Of a stretch of 64,000 bases of DNA, positions 25,303 to 34,371 are shown in pieces; within the stretch, counting starts at the first letter, position 1, and each line of letters starts with the position of its first letter. The stretch lies in assembly GCF_002920615.1 (NCBI RefSeq), contig NZ_PQSU01000032.1, positions 1 to 64,000 of the forward strand, given 5' to 3'. A model generated the notes under the pieces. The model was not told where the DNA came from. It searched no databases and saw only the letters and a list, made by a program, of their open reading frames with translations. The stretch comes from Streptomyces sp. Ru62 (GTDB lineage Bacteria > Actinomycetota > Actinomycetes > Streptomycetales > Streptomycetaceae). Made by a program: the position numbers and the translations under genes.

Positions 25303-25773
25303 ATGTCCGACCTGCCCCCTCTTCCCCGCCTCCCCGTCACCTTCAGACCGGGACACACCCGGGCGATCCTGCTCACCGCCGGTGTCGTGATCTTCCTGGT
25401 GATAAGCGGGATCGCCCTGCTGCTGGAGCACCTCGGCCCGGGTTCGAAGCTCAGCTTCGTCATCACCGGCGCGCTCATCTTCTGGGTCCTGGCCCAGCTC
25501 GCCCGGGTGAAGGTCGTCGCCGAGGAGTCCGGCGTCACCGTCGTCAACATCGTCAGCAAGCGCCGCCTGGCCTGGGAGGAGATCCTCCGGGTGAACCTCC
25601 GGCCGGGTGACCCGTGGGTGTTCCTCGACCTCAGTGACGGCACCAGCCTGCCCGCGCTGGGCATCCAGCCGGGCATCGCCAGGCAGCGTGCCATCGCCGA
25701 CGCCAAGGCCCTGCGCGCGCTCGCCGAGGCCCACTCGGCGCCCGCCGCCCTGCCGCATGAGCCCAGATCTTGA
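25303..25773 (+). CDS. PH domain-containing membrane protein
   Basis: 156 aa with AAGAGG before the ATG. Two hydrophobic segments (about residues 20-40 and 50-65) are followed by a bacterial PH-like domain starting RVKVVAEESGVTVVNIVSKRRL with a conserved WEEILRVNL strand. Such proteins resemble mycobacterial CFP-6 (low molecular weight antigen 6). No enzyme motif is seen. It is 14 nt after hisG and probably in its transcript. Confidence 0.87.
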   Translation: MSDLPPLPRLPVTFRPGHTRAILLTAGVVIFLVISGIALLLEHLGPGSKLSFVITGALIFWVLAQLARVKVVAEESGVTVVNIVSKRRLAWEEILRVNLRPGDPWVFLDLSDGTSLPALGIQPGIARQRAIADAKALRALAEAHSAPAALPHEPRS

Positions 25774-25937
25774 TTAATCTGGTGGGCGGAGGCCGTCTCG
25801 CTGCGCCTCCGCCCCTGCGCGCCGCCCGGTGCACAGGGGTTCCTGCTACCCGAGGAGTGACTCCCTCCGGCGATGGACGGATCGTCCTGTAGTACCTGCG
25901 CCACCCCTGCCCGACTCAGCGGGAAGGCGGTGGCAGC

Positions 25938-27272
25938 GTGACCATCCCCCTGCTGCTCCTCGGAGCGGCGTTCCTGCTGATTCTCGCCAACGGTTTCTTC
26001 GTGGCGGCCGAGTTCGGCCTGGTGACCGTCGAGCGCCCGGAGGCCGAGAAGGCCGCCGCCGACGGCGACACCCGCGCCCGTACGGTCGTGGAGTCGCTGA
26101 AGGAGCTGTCCTTCCAGCTCTCCGGCACCCAGCTCGGCATCACCATCACCTCCCTGGTCGTCGGCATGCTCGCCGAACCGGCCCTGGCCGAGCTGCTGCG
26201 CGGCCCGTTCGCCGCCCTCGGCATCCCCGAGGGTGCCGCCTCCGGCGTCGCCGTGGTCGTCGGCATGCTGCTGGCCTCCGCGATCCAGATGGTGATCGGC
26301 GAACTCGTGCCCAAGAACTGGGCGGTGTCCCGGCCGCTGCAGGTCGCGCGCTTCGTCGCCGGCCCCCAGCACCGCTTCGCCCGTCTGTTCCGCCCGGTGA
26401 TCTCGGCGCTGAACACGGTCGCCAACCGGCTGGTCCGCGCCCTCGGCGTCGAACCCGCCGACGAGCTGGCCTCCGCCCGCACCCCCGGCGAACTCGTCTC
26501 CCTGGCCCGGCACTCCGCCCAGGCCGGGGCCCTGGAGCAGGACACGGCCGACCTGTTCGTCCGCACCCTGTCCCTGGGCGAGCTGACCGCTCAGCACGTC
26601 ATGACCCCGCGCGTGAAGGTGAGCGCGTTGCAGGACTCGGCCACCGCCGAGGACGTCGTCAACCTCACCCGGGCCACCGGCCTGTCCCGCTTCCCCGTCT
26701 ACCGGGAGAAGATCGACGAGATCGTCGGCATGGCCCACCTCAAGGACGCGCTGGCGGTCCCGGTGCACGACCGGCTGCGCACGCCGGTCGGCCGGATCGC
26801 CCGCAAGGCGCTCCTGGTCCCCGAGACCCTGCCGGTCCAGCCCCTGCTCGCCCGGCTGCGCAGTGAGCAGCCCATCGCGGTCGTCGTGGACGAGTACGGC
26901 GGCACGGCCGGCGTGGTCACCCTGGAGGACATCGTCGAGGAGCTGGTCGGCGAGGTCCGCGACGAGCACGACGCCAAGGACGTGCCCGAGCTGGCCCCCG
27001 CCCCGCCCGAGGACGGCAGACCAGCCTGGGACGTGGACGGAAGCTGCCGCGTCGACATCCTCCAGCGCATAGGCCTCGACGTGCCCGAGGGGCCGTACGA
27101 GACCGTCGCCGGCCTGGTCGCCGACCTGCTCGGCCGGATTCCGGCCCCTGGTGACCGGGCCGAGCTGCCCGGCTGGCGGCTCTCGGTCCGCCAGGTCGGC
27201 CACTACCGCGCCGAACGGGTCCGCCTGGTCAGGACGGCCCCGGCGGTGAACGTGATGGAGGCCGCCCGATGA
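25938..27272 (+). CDS. CNNM/CorC-type membrane protein (hemolysin family), first copy
   Basis: 444 aa from GTG 25938. The N-terminal DUF21/CNNM domain has three to four helices (about residues 1-190) with NGFFVAAEFGLVTVERPEAEK and IGELVPKNWAVSRP, typical of the magnesium-transport CNNM fold. Then a CBS pair (about 215-335; HVMTPRVKVSALQDSATAEDV) and a C-terminal CorC_HlyC domain (about 350-435; GLDVPEGPYETVAGLV). Probably involved in Mg2+ export or homeostasis. It overlaps the next paralogue by 4 nt, forming a two-gene unit. Confidence 0.9.
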   Translation: MTIPLLLLGAAFLLILANGFFVAAEFGLVTVERPEAEKAAADGDTRARTVVESLKELSFQLSGTQLGITITSLVVGMLAEPALAELLRGPFAALGIPEGAASGVAVVVGMLLASAIQMVIGELVPKNWAVSRPLQVARFVAGPQHRFARLFRPVISALNTVANRLVRALGVEPADELASARTPGELVSLARHSAQAGALEQDTADLFVRTLSLGELTAQHVMTPRVKVSALQDSATAEDVVNLTRATGLSRFPVYREKIDEIVGMAHLKDALAVPVHDRLRTPVGRIARKALLVPETLPVQPLLARLRSEQPIAVVVDEYGGTAGVVTLEDIVEELVGEVRDEHDAKDVPELAPAPPEDGRPAWDVDGSCRVDILQRIGLDVPEGPYETVAGLVADLLGRIPAPGDRAELPGWRLSVRQVGHYRAERVRLVRTAPAVNVMEAAR

Positions 27273-28342
27273 GCGTCCTCCAACTGGTCTTCGCGGCGCT
27301 GCTCGTGCTCGCCAACGGTTTCTTCGTCGGCGCCGAGTTCGCGCTCGTCTCCGTCCGCCGCAGCCAGATCGAACCGCTCGGCACCGCCCGGGCCCGGCAG
27401 GTGCTGTACGGCCTCGAACACCTGCCGCAGATGATGGCCGCCGCCCAGTTCGGCATCACCGTCTGCTCGCTGACGCTCGGCGCGGTCGCCGAGCCCACGG
27501 TGGCGCACCTGCTGGAGCCGGTGTTCGAGTGGATCCACCTCCCGCACGGCATGATCCACCCGCTGGGCTACGTCATCGCGCTGGCGGCGGTGGTCTTCTT
27601 CCACCTCGTCATCGGCGAGATGGTCCCGAAGAACCTCGCGATGGCCGCCCCGGAGAAGGCCGCGCTGTGGCTCAGCCCGGGCCTGGTCTGGTTCGCCCGC
27701 CTCTGCAAGCCGATCACGGTGTCCCTCGGCGCCTGCGCCCAGGGCATCCTGCGGCTGTTCCGGGTCGAGCCGAAGGACGAGGTGGAGGCGGTCGTCACCA
27801 CCGAGCAGCTCAACCGGCTCCTGGAGGACTCCGGTCAGGCAGGCCTCCTCGACCCGGAGGAGCAGGAGCGCCTGGAGGACGCCCTGGAGCTGGGCTCGCG
27901 CCCGGTGACGGACGTCCTGCTGCGCCGGGAGGCCCTGGTCACGGTGACCCCGGCGGTCACCCCGGGCGAGATCGTGGAGCTGACCGCCCGAACGGGCTAC
28001 TCCCGCTTCCCGGTCGCGGCCGGCGAGAAGGGCCCCTTCATGGGGTACGTGCACGTGAAGGACGTCCTCGACCTGGAGGACTCCGACCGGGCCGTCCCGC
28101 AGCACGTGTGGCGCCCGATGGCCACGCTCCGGGCCGAGCTGCCGCTGGACGACGCGCTGACGGTGATGCGCCGGGCGGCCACGCACCTGGCCCAGGTGGC
28201 GGACGCGACCGGCAGGGTGCTGGGGCTGGTGGCCCTGGAGGACGTGCTGGAGATGCTGGTGGGCGAGGTCCGGGACCCCGCGCACCGGGAGATGCCGGAG
28301 CCCCGGGTCAGCGGGGAGCCGGAGGGAGCGCTCGCCGGCTAG
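27269..28342 (+). CDS. CNNM/CorC-type membrane protein, second copy
   Basis: 357 aa, ATGA overlap with the upstream paralogue. CNNM domain (about residues 1-190; NGFFVGAEFALVSVRRSQIEP and IGEMVPKNLAMAAP) and a CBS pair (about 210-330; PVTDVLLRREALVTVTPAVTPGEI). It lacks the C-terminal CorC_HlyC domain that the first copy has. The paired arrangement suggests a hetero-oligomer with divided tasks. The stop is followed by an inverted REP-like element that probably also terminates transcription. Confidence 0.9.
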   Translation: MSVLQLVFAALLVLANGFFVGAEFALVSVRRSQIEPLGTARARQVLYGLEHLPQMMAAAQFGITVCSLTLGAVAEPTVAHLLEPVFEWIHLPHGMIHPLGYVIALAAVVFFHLVIGEMVPKNLAMAAPEKAALWLSPGLVWFARLCKPITVSLGACAQGILRLFRVEPKDEVEAVVTTEQLNRLLEDSGQAGLLDPEEQERLEDALELGSRPVTDVLLRREALVTVTPAVTPGEIVELTARTGYSRFPVAAGEKGPFMGYVHVKDVLDLEDSDRAVPQHVWRPMATLRAELPLDDALTVMRRAATHLAQVADATGRVLGLVALEDVLEMLVGEVRDPAHREMPEPRVSGEPEGALAG

Positions 28343-28384
28343 CCCGGGCGGTGGCGCGGAGCTGTGCGGCCGCCGGCCGGTGCC

Positions 28385-28422
28385 GGGCCGGTCGCGCAGC
28401 TTCCCGCGCCCCTCAGGGGTGT
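28385..28422. repeat. REP-like intergenic element, copy C (inverted)
   Basis: In the plus direction GGGCCGGTCGCGCAGCTTCC then CGCGCCCCTCAGGGGTG is the complement of the element seen at 3436 and 10131. It separates convergent genes and can form a hairpin through CCCCT/AGGGG, so it may act as terminator. Confidence 0.7.
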
Positions 28423-28423
28423 C

Positions 28424-30295
28424 TCACATGTCCGACGGATCCTGGGGCGCCCGCCCCGACAGGACCTCACCGTAGGCCTGCATGAGGTCCGGCAGCCGGA
28501 GCGTCGCGAGGTCGTCCCGCGTGAGCGCACCGGTGTACGCCGACAACCGCAGGTCCCGGTACGCGCAGCTCTTCTCGTACAGCGTCCGCAGGAACCGCCC
28601 GTTCCCCAGTTCGTCGATCCAGCCTTGGTCGACGACGTGCCCGGCGATGGACCGCAGCTCGTCCAGCGCCTCGTCGTCCCACAGGTCCCCGTTCTCCGCC
28701 GCGAGCACCTTGCCGATCTCGGTCAGCTCCAGCGGCCGGTAGGAGGGGAAGTCCACCCGGGTGGTGAAGCGGGACGACAGTCCGGGGTTGGCGGCGAGCA
28801 GGCGGTCCATGCCCTCCGGGTAGCCGGCCAGGATCACCACCAGGTGGTCCCGGTTGTCCTCGGCCCGCTTCAGTAGCACCTGCAGGGCCTCGTCGCCGTA
28901 CGCGTCGCCCTTGCCGTACCCGGAGTTCGACAGCGAGTAGGCCTCGTCCACGAACAGCACCCCGCCGATCGCGGAGTCGATCAGCTCGTTGGCCTTCACG
29001 GCCGTCTGCCCCAGGTACTCGCCGACCAGGTCGGCGCGCTGGGCCTCCACGAGGTGGTCCCCGCCCAGCAGCCCCAGCGCGTAGAACACCCGGCCGAGAA
29101 TCCGCGCGACCGTGGTCTTGCCCGTACCGGACGGGCCGGAGAAGACGAAGTGCCGTTTGGGCGGCTGGACCGGCAGCCCCTGCCCGGCCCGCAGCCGCGC
29201 CATGTTCAACTGCGCGGACAGCGCCTTGACCTGGCGCTTGACCGGTTCGAGCCCCACCATGCGCTCCAGTTCGGCGAGCGCCTCCTCCAGTAAAGCGGGG
29301 TCGGTGGGCCCGGCCGGGATCGGCGCGGCGGCCACCCCGGGCACCCCGGTCCTGGTCCGCACCGAGGGATCGGCCACCGACGGCAGCGGCCCGGTCGGCA
29401 GATCGGGCTCCGGCAGCCGCAGGTCCCGGCCCTCCGTGCCGAAGAGCGGATCGAACCCGTCCGGTCCGTCCACCACGTCCTGCCCCGCGCCGCTCAGTGC
29501 GATCGCGGCGTAGTCGACCGTCTCGTCGTACCCGTCGCCCTCGGAGATCGCGGCGAGCCGGGCGGAGGTGTCCATGAAGGCCGGGTCGACCCGGTGCACC
29601 GCGCGGTACAGGGGGAGCGCGGCGGCCGAGCGTCCCGTTCCCTCGTGCGCCCTCGCCAGCCAGTAGCGCAGCTCCTTGCGCTGCGGCTGCTCGCTGCGGC
29701 ACCGCATCAGCGCCGTCGACAGCAGCGGCTCGGCCTGGCCGTACATCTCCAGCCGGACGCGGGCCATGCCGCCGAACAGGCCGGCCTCGATGCAGAGCAG
29801 GGAGTCGTCCAGCAGCGGATCGGTGTGCCGGACCAGTTGTTCCCAGTCCTTGACCAGATAGGCGCGGCAGGCGTGCAGGAAGCGGACCTGCGGGTCGGCG
29901 TCGACCGGGGGCAGTCCGGCGAGGGCGCGGTCCAGTTCGGGCACGTGCCGGCCGTCCAGCCAGTGGGAGGCGTGCGCCAGCAGCAGATCGCGCGGGCTCT
30001 CCAGCACCGGCTGTACCCACCAGCCCAGCCAGTACCAGGAGTTGAGGCTACGGCGGTGCCGGGCGCGCTGTTCGCCGAACCGGTCGCGGTGCCGGAACAT
30101 CCGCAGCAGCGCGGTGGTCGTGTCGACCCGGAGCGCGTGCAGCCCGAGCCAGGCGTCCGCCATGCCCGGGTCCATCCGCACCGCGGTGCGGAACTCCTCC
30201 TCCGCCTGCGGGTAGGCGCCCATCGTGTAGGCGTCCACCCCCCGCAGCCAGGCGAGGTCGGCCGGGGCCTCGGGGCCCTGCGTGCCGAAGTCCAT
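28424..30295 (-). CDS. CbxX/EccA-like AAA ATPase with N-terminal TPR-type domain
   Basis: 623 aa from ATG (complement of 30293-30295). Residues 1-330 are helical, TPR-like, as in type VII secretion EccA. A Pro/Ala-rich linker (about 300-345) leads to the AAA+ module: Walker A GPSGTGKTTVARIL (about 387-400), Walker B GVLFVDEAYSL, sensor VVILAGYPEGMDRLL and the arginine-finger region SRFTTRVDFPSY. Length and layout match EccA (about 570-630 aa). No EccB-E, WXG100 or mycosin gene is near, so an ESX role is inference only. Confidence 0.88.
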   Translation of the reverse strand: MDFGTQGPEAPADLAWLRGVDAYTMGAYPQAEEEFRTAVRMDPGMADAWLGLHALRVDTTTALLRMFRHRDRFGEQRARHRRSLNSWYWLGWWVQPVLESPRDLLLAHASHWLDGRHVPELDRALAGLPPVDADPQVRFLHACRAYLVKDWEQLVRHTDPLLDDSLLCIEAGLFGGMARVRLEMYGQAEPLLSTALMRCRSEQPQRKELRYWLARAHEGTGRSAAALPLYRAVHRVDPAFMDTSARLAAISEGDGYDETVDYAAIALSGAGQDVVDGPDGFDPLFGTEGRDLRLPEPDLPTGPLPSVADPSVRTRTGVPGVAAAPIPAGPTDPALLEEALAELERMVGLEPVKRQVKALSAQLNMARLRAGQGLPVQPPKRHFVFSGPSGTGKTTVARILGRVFYALGLLGGDHLVEAQRADLVGEYLGQTAVKANELIDSAIGGVLFVDEAYSLSNSGYGKGDAYGDEALQVLLKRAEDNRDHLVVILAGYPEGMDRLLAANPGLSSRFTTRVDFPSYRPLELTEIGKVLAAENGDLWDDEALDELRSIAGHVVDQGWIDELGNGRFLRTLYEKSCAYRDLRLSAYTGALTRDDLATLRLPDLMQAYGEVLSGRAPQDPSDM

Positions 30296-30573
30296 CACGT
30301 CCCCCCACAGACCGTGTCCCCGTGGTTCACCACCGGGCAGTCGCCCGACGGCCGCCGCGGTCGAACCGCTGTGCCGCGGACCGGAGTTGCAGTGCGCGAG
30401 GCAGCCGCTCGAAGGTCGCACCGAGGGCATCGTACCCGCGGTACTCCGCGTGCCGAAGGGTGCCGCACGGGGCGTTCGACGAGGTGGGAGCAGACGGGGC
30501 GCACGGCGTTTCGTGACCGAGGGTGAGAGTGCGGGTGCGCGGGGCGTCTGGAAACACCTCTTGGCGGGCAGAA

Positions 30574-30611
30574 CGAAGCCCCCGGTCACGGGGGAACAAC
30601 CGGGGGCTTCG
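30574..30611 (-). terminator. Hairpin terminator after the P-loop kinase gene
   Basis: Perfect 12-bp arms CGAAGCCCCCGG (30574-30585) and complement (30600-30611) around a 14-nt loop. It lies 113 nt past the kinase stop codon and about 280 nt before the ATPase start. No gene is seen in 30296-30724. Confidence 0.85.
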
Positions 30612-30724
30612 CGTCGATGAGCGACTCCGAAAGCCGCACATTGAGAACGTAAGACCTGTACGGCCCCCCGGTCAAGCGTAGTTGAGGCACCGGGAGAAGT
30701 TGTCCCGCAAGGCTCTTCACGACT

Positions 30725-31381
30725 TCACCACATCCGGGACGGTCCGTCACCCAGCGTCACATCGGGTCCGGCTTCGGGAGTCCTCGCCGGTCCCGGCAGC
30801 ACCTCGTATCCCTCGGGTCGCTGGAGCACCAGCAGATCGGCATGGGGGCGCGAGGGGTCCTCGGCGAAGTGCGCGCGCTCCGCCGCGACCCAGCCGTCCC
30901 AGAACTCCCGTTGCTCCGTGCCGTCCCGTTGCCGACCGCGCGCCCAGGACTCCTCCCGGGGCACCTCCATCCACAGCAGCCGGGCCAGGTACGGCCGCAG
31001 GGCGCGGCGGCCGGCGCCGACGCCCTCGATCAGCACGACGGGTGCGGCCGGCAGCGGGCGCGGGGCGCCGAAGGCGCGGGCCCGCCAGTCATAAGGGGTG
31101 TAGTGCGCGCTCTCGCCACGCGTCAGGGGCTCGATCACCTGCGTCATGATCCGGTCGGTCCACGAGAAGAGCCGCTCATGGCTGGCGATGTCGTCGAGGT
31201 GGAGCATCGGAGCCCCGCCCAGTGCGTGCGCCAGCCGCCCGGCGAAGGTGGACTTCCCCGAGCCGGCGTGGCCGTCGACGGCGATGAGCCGGACCGGTCC
31301 CAGTGAGGGCGGGAGCCCGTGCAGCCGGGCGGCGAGGTCGTGAATGGTGATTCCCGGGGTGTCGTGCAGTGTGTGGGGCAT
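30725..31381 (-). CDS. Uridine kinase-like P-loop phosphotransferase
   Basis: 218 aa. Walker A VDGHAGSGKSTFAGRLAHAL at about residues 35-54, a second acidic motif MLHLDDIASHER near 60-70, then DWRARAFG and VVLIEGVGAGRRAL, the usual layout of uridine/(d)NMP kinase-like proteins. It likely phosphorylates a nucleoside or related small molecule; the exact substrate cannot be read from sequence. The gene stands alone, divergent from the following hypothetical gene, with its own terminator. Confidence 0.82.
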   Translation of the reverse strand: MPHTLHDTPGITIHDLAARLHGLPPSLGPVRLIAVDGHAGSGKSTFAGRLAHALGGAPMLHLDDIASHERLFSWTDRIMTQVIEPLTRGESAHYTPYDWRARAFGAPRPLPAAPVVLIEGVGAGRRALRPYLARLLWMEVPREESWARGRQRDGTEQREFWDGWVAAERAHFAEDPSRPHADLLVLQRPEGYEVLPGPARTPEAGPDVTLGDGPSRMW

Positions 31382-31619
31382 GAGGTCGGCGTTGTGGGTT
31401 TTCCGTGAAACAGTCTAGTGGCGGTCATCTCTCAGCAGGGGTCGGGCGCGCGTGGTTGTCACGCGTTGAACCATCGGCTGGCGGCCAGTCAATGGCTACC
31501 GATAAACAGTCCGAATCCCCTGACCGATATGTCGAATTCGGCGTTTCGGGTGTGCCCCACGCTGAGTAAGGTGCCTTCTGCGCAACGTGATGCGTCGAAC
31601 GGGGACCGGCAGGGGGACC

Positions 31620-32576
31620 ATGGCCGCGGAATTATTCGAAGGGCACTATGTATGGCACCCGGCGGCCGACGACCGGGTCCTGGCGAGCGTATGCGTCGAT
31701 GTGCGCGCCGGGCGTCACCGATACGCCCACGAGGCGCTCGTCGAGACGCGTTCCGACTTCGCCCTGCGCGCCCACCGCTCGCTGGTCCTCGCCTCCGAGG
31801 CGGCCGGCACCGACCTGGTCGAACGCTGGCTCGCCGAGGAACCGACCCCCGAGGCCGCGCTCATGTGGGCGCGGGTCGCGGTGCAGCGCGCCCTGCGGGC
31901 CGCCGACGCCCGTGACGAGCGTGCCGAGGCGCTGGAGCGGATCGCGCTGACCGCCTGCGACCGGGCTGCCGAGGCAGCCCCGGCCGATCCCACCCCCTGG
32001 GTCGCCCGGCTCGCCATGGCCCGGCTGCACCGGCTCCGCGACCCGGCCCCGCAAGGCCTGCTCACCGCCCCGCCCGGCCCCTGGCGGCTGTTCGCGCACA
32101 TCCTGTCCCTGGACCCCTGGCACCGCGAGGCCCACCACCGCTTCCTGTCCTGCTTCTTCACGCGGTACGGCGGCTCGGTCACCGCGGCCTGGGACGTGGC
32201 CGCCTTCCTCAGCCAGCGGGCGCCCGCCGACTCCGCCCTCCGGCTGCTGCCCCTGGTGGCCCTGGTGGAGAGCTACAACCCCACCCAGCTCCTCGCCGAC
32301 CGGGTCTGGGAGCAGCCCCAGTGGCGCTCCACCGCACTGGCGATCTACCAGCACTGGCTGCCCACCGTGGCCGGTTACCGCTTCACCCCCGTGCTCGACC
32401 TGGCCTACCTCGCGCACGCGCTGGTCATGGCCCAGCGCGCGTTCGAGGCCCGGGCGGTCTTCACGGCGATGGGCCCGTACGCCTCGCGCATGCCGTGGAG
32501 CGCCTTCGGTGACCCCGCCGAGCAGCTCTCCCGGGCGCGGCGCGCCTGCGGGCTGCCCGTCCCCGGGCCCGCCTGA
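31620..32576 (+). CDS. Helical hypothetical protein upstream of an amino acid permease
   Basis: 318 aa from ATG 31620 with AGGGGGA upstream. It starts MAAELFEGHYVWHPAADDRV. The body is alpha-helical with Ala/Arg-rich repeats in pairs, as in TPR-like or SUKH-free scaffold proteins, and contains YNPTQLLADRVWEQPQWR and AHALVMAQRAFEARAVF. No signal peptide, membrane segment or catalytic motif is visible. A permease gene follows after 42 nt on the same strand, so a cotranscribed accessory role is possible. Confidence 0.72.
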   Translation: MAAELFEGHYVWHPAADDRVLASVCVDVRAGRHRYAHEALVETRSDFALRAHRSLVLASEAAGTDLVERWLAEEPTPEAALMWARVAVQRALRAADARDERAEALERIALTACDRAAEAAPADPTPWVARLAMARLHRLRDPAPQGLLTAPPGPWRLFAHILSLDPWHREAHHRFLSCFFTRYGGSVTAAWDVAAFLSQRAPADSALRLLPLVALVESYNPTQLLADRVWEQPQWRSTALAIYQHWLPTVAGYRFTPVLDLAYLAHALVMAQRAFEARAVFTAMGPYASRMPWSAFGDPAEQLSRARRACGLPVPGPA

Positions 32577-32618
32577 TCCGCTCGTCCCCCAACCCCCCAT
32601 CCAGAGAAAGGCCGATCT

Positions 32619-34157
32619 GTGTCGGAACGGATGTCGACTCCCCGGGCCCGCGCCCGCGCGGCGGACTCCGTCGTGCTCGACGACGACGCCACCCTGCACG
32701 CGATGGGTTATCCGCGGAAACTCACCCGGCGCTTCCAGGCGTTCGACAATTTCGCGATCTCGTTCACCATCATCAATATCCTCTCGGGTATCTTCTCGTC
32801 CTTCGGATTCGGTATGAACGCGGGCGGCCCCCGCATTCTCGTGTTCGGCTGGATCGGCGTCTCGCTCATGGTGCTGCTCATCGGCGCGGCCATGGCGGAA
32901 GTCGCCTCCGCCTATCCGACGAGCGGTGCCCTGTATTTCTCCGCCGGTAAACTCGCCAAGCGGCACAAAGGCGCCTGGTCATGGTTCACGGGCTGGCTGA
33001 ACTTCGTAGGCCAGATCGGCGGCACCGCCGCCACCGGCTATGCCGCCGCCACCTTCATCCAGGTGTTCGTGCAGTTGCAGTGGCCCTCCTACCAGCCGAC
33101 CGCGCACCAGACGGTCCTCGTCACGGCCCTGATCATCGTGCTCCAGGGGCTCGCCAACACCTACACCGTCCAGCTCGTCGCCGTACTGAACCGCATTTCC
33201 GTGTGGTGGCTGCTGATCGGACTCGTCGTGATCGTGGGCGCACTCACCGTGATGCCCGATCATCACCAGCACGCCTCCTTCGTCACCCATTTCGAGAACA
33301 ACACCGGCTTCACGAGCGGGCTTTACGGCGGCATGCTCGGCCTGCTGGTCACGAGCTGGACCTTCACCGGGTTCGACGGCAGCTTCCACATGTCCGAGGA
33401 AACGGTCCACGCGACGGTCAGCGCACCGAAGGGCATCACCCGCGCCATCGGCTATTCGGCGATCACCGGCCTGGTCCTGATGCTGGCACTGGTCTACAGC
33501 ATCGGCGACTACGCCAAGGTGGCCGGAGCCGCCGCGCCGCCCGTGCAGATCCTCATCGACGGCCTCGGCCTGCCCACCGCCAAGGCGATGCTGCTCATCG
33601 TCATCGGCGCGATGCTCTTCTGCGGTCTGGCCAACCTCACCAGCAACACCCGGCAGATCTTCGCCTTCTCCCGGGACGGCGCCATGCCCGGCTCCCGCTG
33701 GTGGCACTCGGTCTCGCTGCGCACCCGCACGCCGGTGAAGGCGGTCTGGCTCGCGGTCGGCTGCTCGCTGGCCCTGGTGGTGCCGGGCTGGTGGTCGCAC
33801 ACGGCGTTCACCGCCATCGTCAGCGTCAACGTGGTCGGCCTCTTCCTGGCCTACGCCGTGCCGATCTTCCTGCGGCTGCGGCTCGGCGACGAGTTCCGGC
33901 CCGGTCCCTGGCACCTGGGCCGCTGGGGCAGGCCGATCGGCTGGCTCGCGGTGACCTGGATCCTGCTCAGCAGCGTCCTGTTCATGCTTCCGCAGGCATC
34001 CCCGATCACCGCCGACTCCTTCAACTACGCGCCGATCGCGCTCGCCGTCGTCCTGCTGGTGGCGACGGTGTGGTGGTTCGCCACGGCCCGCCGCCGCTTC
34101 CAGGGGCCGGTCAGCTACGGTCGCCCGGACGAGGTCGCCGCGATGGACCTCGTCTGA
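32619..34157 (+). CDS. APC-superfamily amino acid permease (GABA/ACT type)
   Basis: 512 aa from GTG 32619 with AGAAAGG upstream. About 12 helices. The motif FDNFAISFTIINILSGIFSSFGFGMNAGGP near residues 45-70 and TGFDGSFHMSEETVHATVSAPKGI near 240-270 are characteristic of the eukaryote-like amino acid/choline (ACT) permease branch with GABA, choline or polyamine substrates. Cytoplasmic tails are short. The exact substrate is unknown. It lies behind the helical hypothetical gene. Confidence 0.88.
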   Translation: MSERMSTPRARARAADSVVLDDDATLHAMGYPRKLTRRFQAFDNFAISFTIINILSGIFSSFGFGMNAGGPRILVFGWIGVSLMVLLIGAAMAEVASAYPTSGALYFSAGKLAKRHKGAWSWFTGWLNFVGQIGGTAATGYAAATFIQVFVQLQWPSYQPTAHQTVLVTALIIVLQGLANTYTVQLVAVLNRISVWWLLIGLVVIVGALTVMPDHHQHASFVTHFENNTGFTSGLYGGMLGLLVTSWTFTGFDGSFHMSEETVHATVSAPKGITRAIGYSAITGLVLMLALVYSIGDYAKVAGAAAPPVQILIDGLGLPTAKAMLLIVIGAMLFCGLANLTSNTRQIFAFSRDGAMPGSRWWHSVSLRTRTPVKAVWLAVGCSLALVVPGWWSHTAFTAIVSVNVVGLFLAYAVPIFLRLRLGDEFRPGPWHLGRWGRPIGWLAVTWILLSSVLFMLPQASPITADSFNYAPIALAVVLLVATVWWFATARRRFQGPVSYGRPDEVAAMDLV

Positions 34158-34371
34158 GCGCGCCGGGGCGCGGGAGCGTGGGGCCGGTCGAGCCCGCGCG
34201 AGGGAGCCGCACAGCGGTACGGTCCCGCGCCCCTTCCGGCACCCCCGCCAGTGGTCCAGGCCAATATTCGTGCGGCGGCATGCGCCGAAGTGCTGGCAGC
34301 GAGATCCGGCCTGCTTCATAGTTACCGCACCGGATCAGCCCGTCTCGGACACCCTGGGGGTCATCGCGCCC

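Noticed and set aside
31382..31619. Possible small gene between the P-loop kinase and the helical hypothetical gene
   Set aside because: Frames are short and without a ribosome site; the region is a plausible divergent promoter only.
34185..34250. A fourth REP-like element after the second permease gene
   Set aside because: Only partial similarity (CGCGCCCCTTCC); not enough to assign it to the same family.
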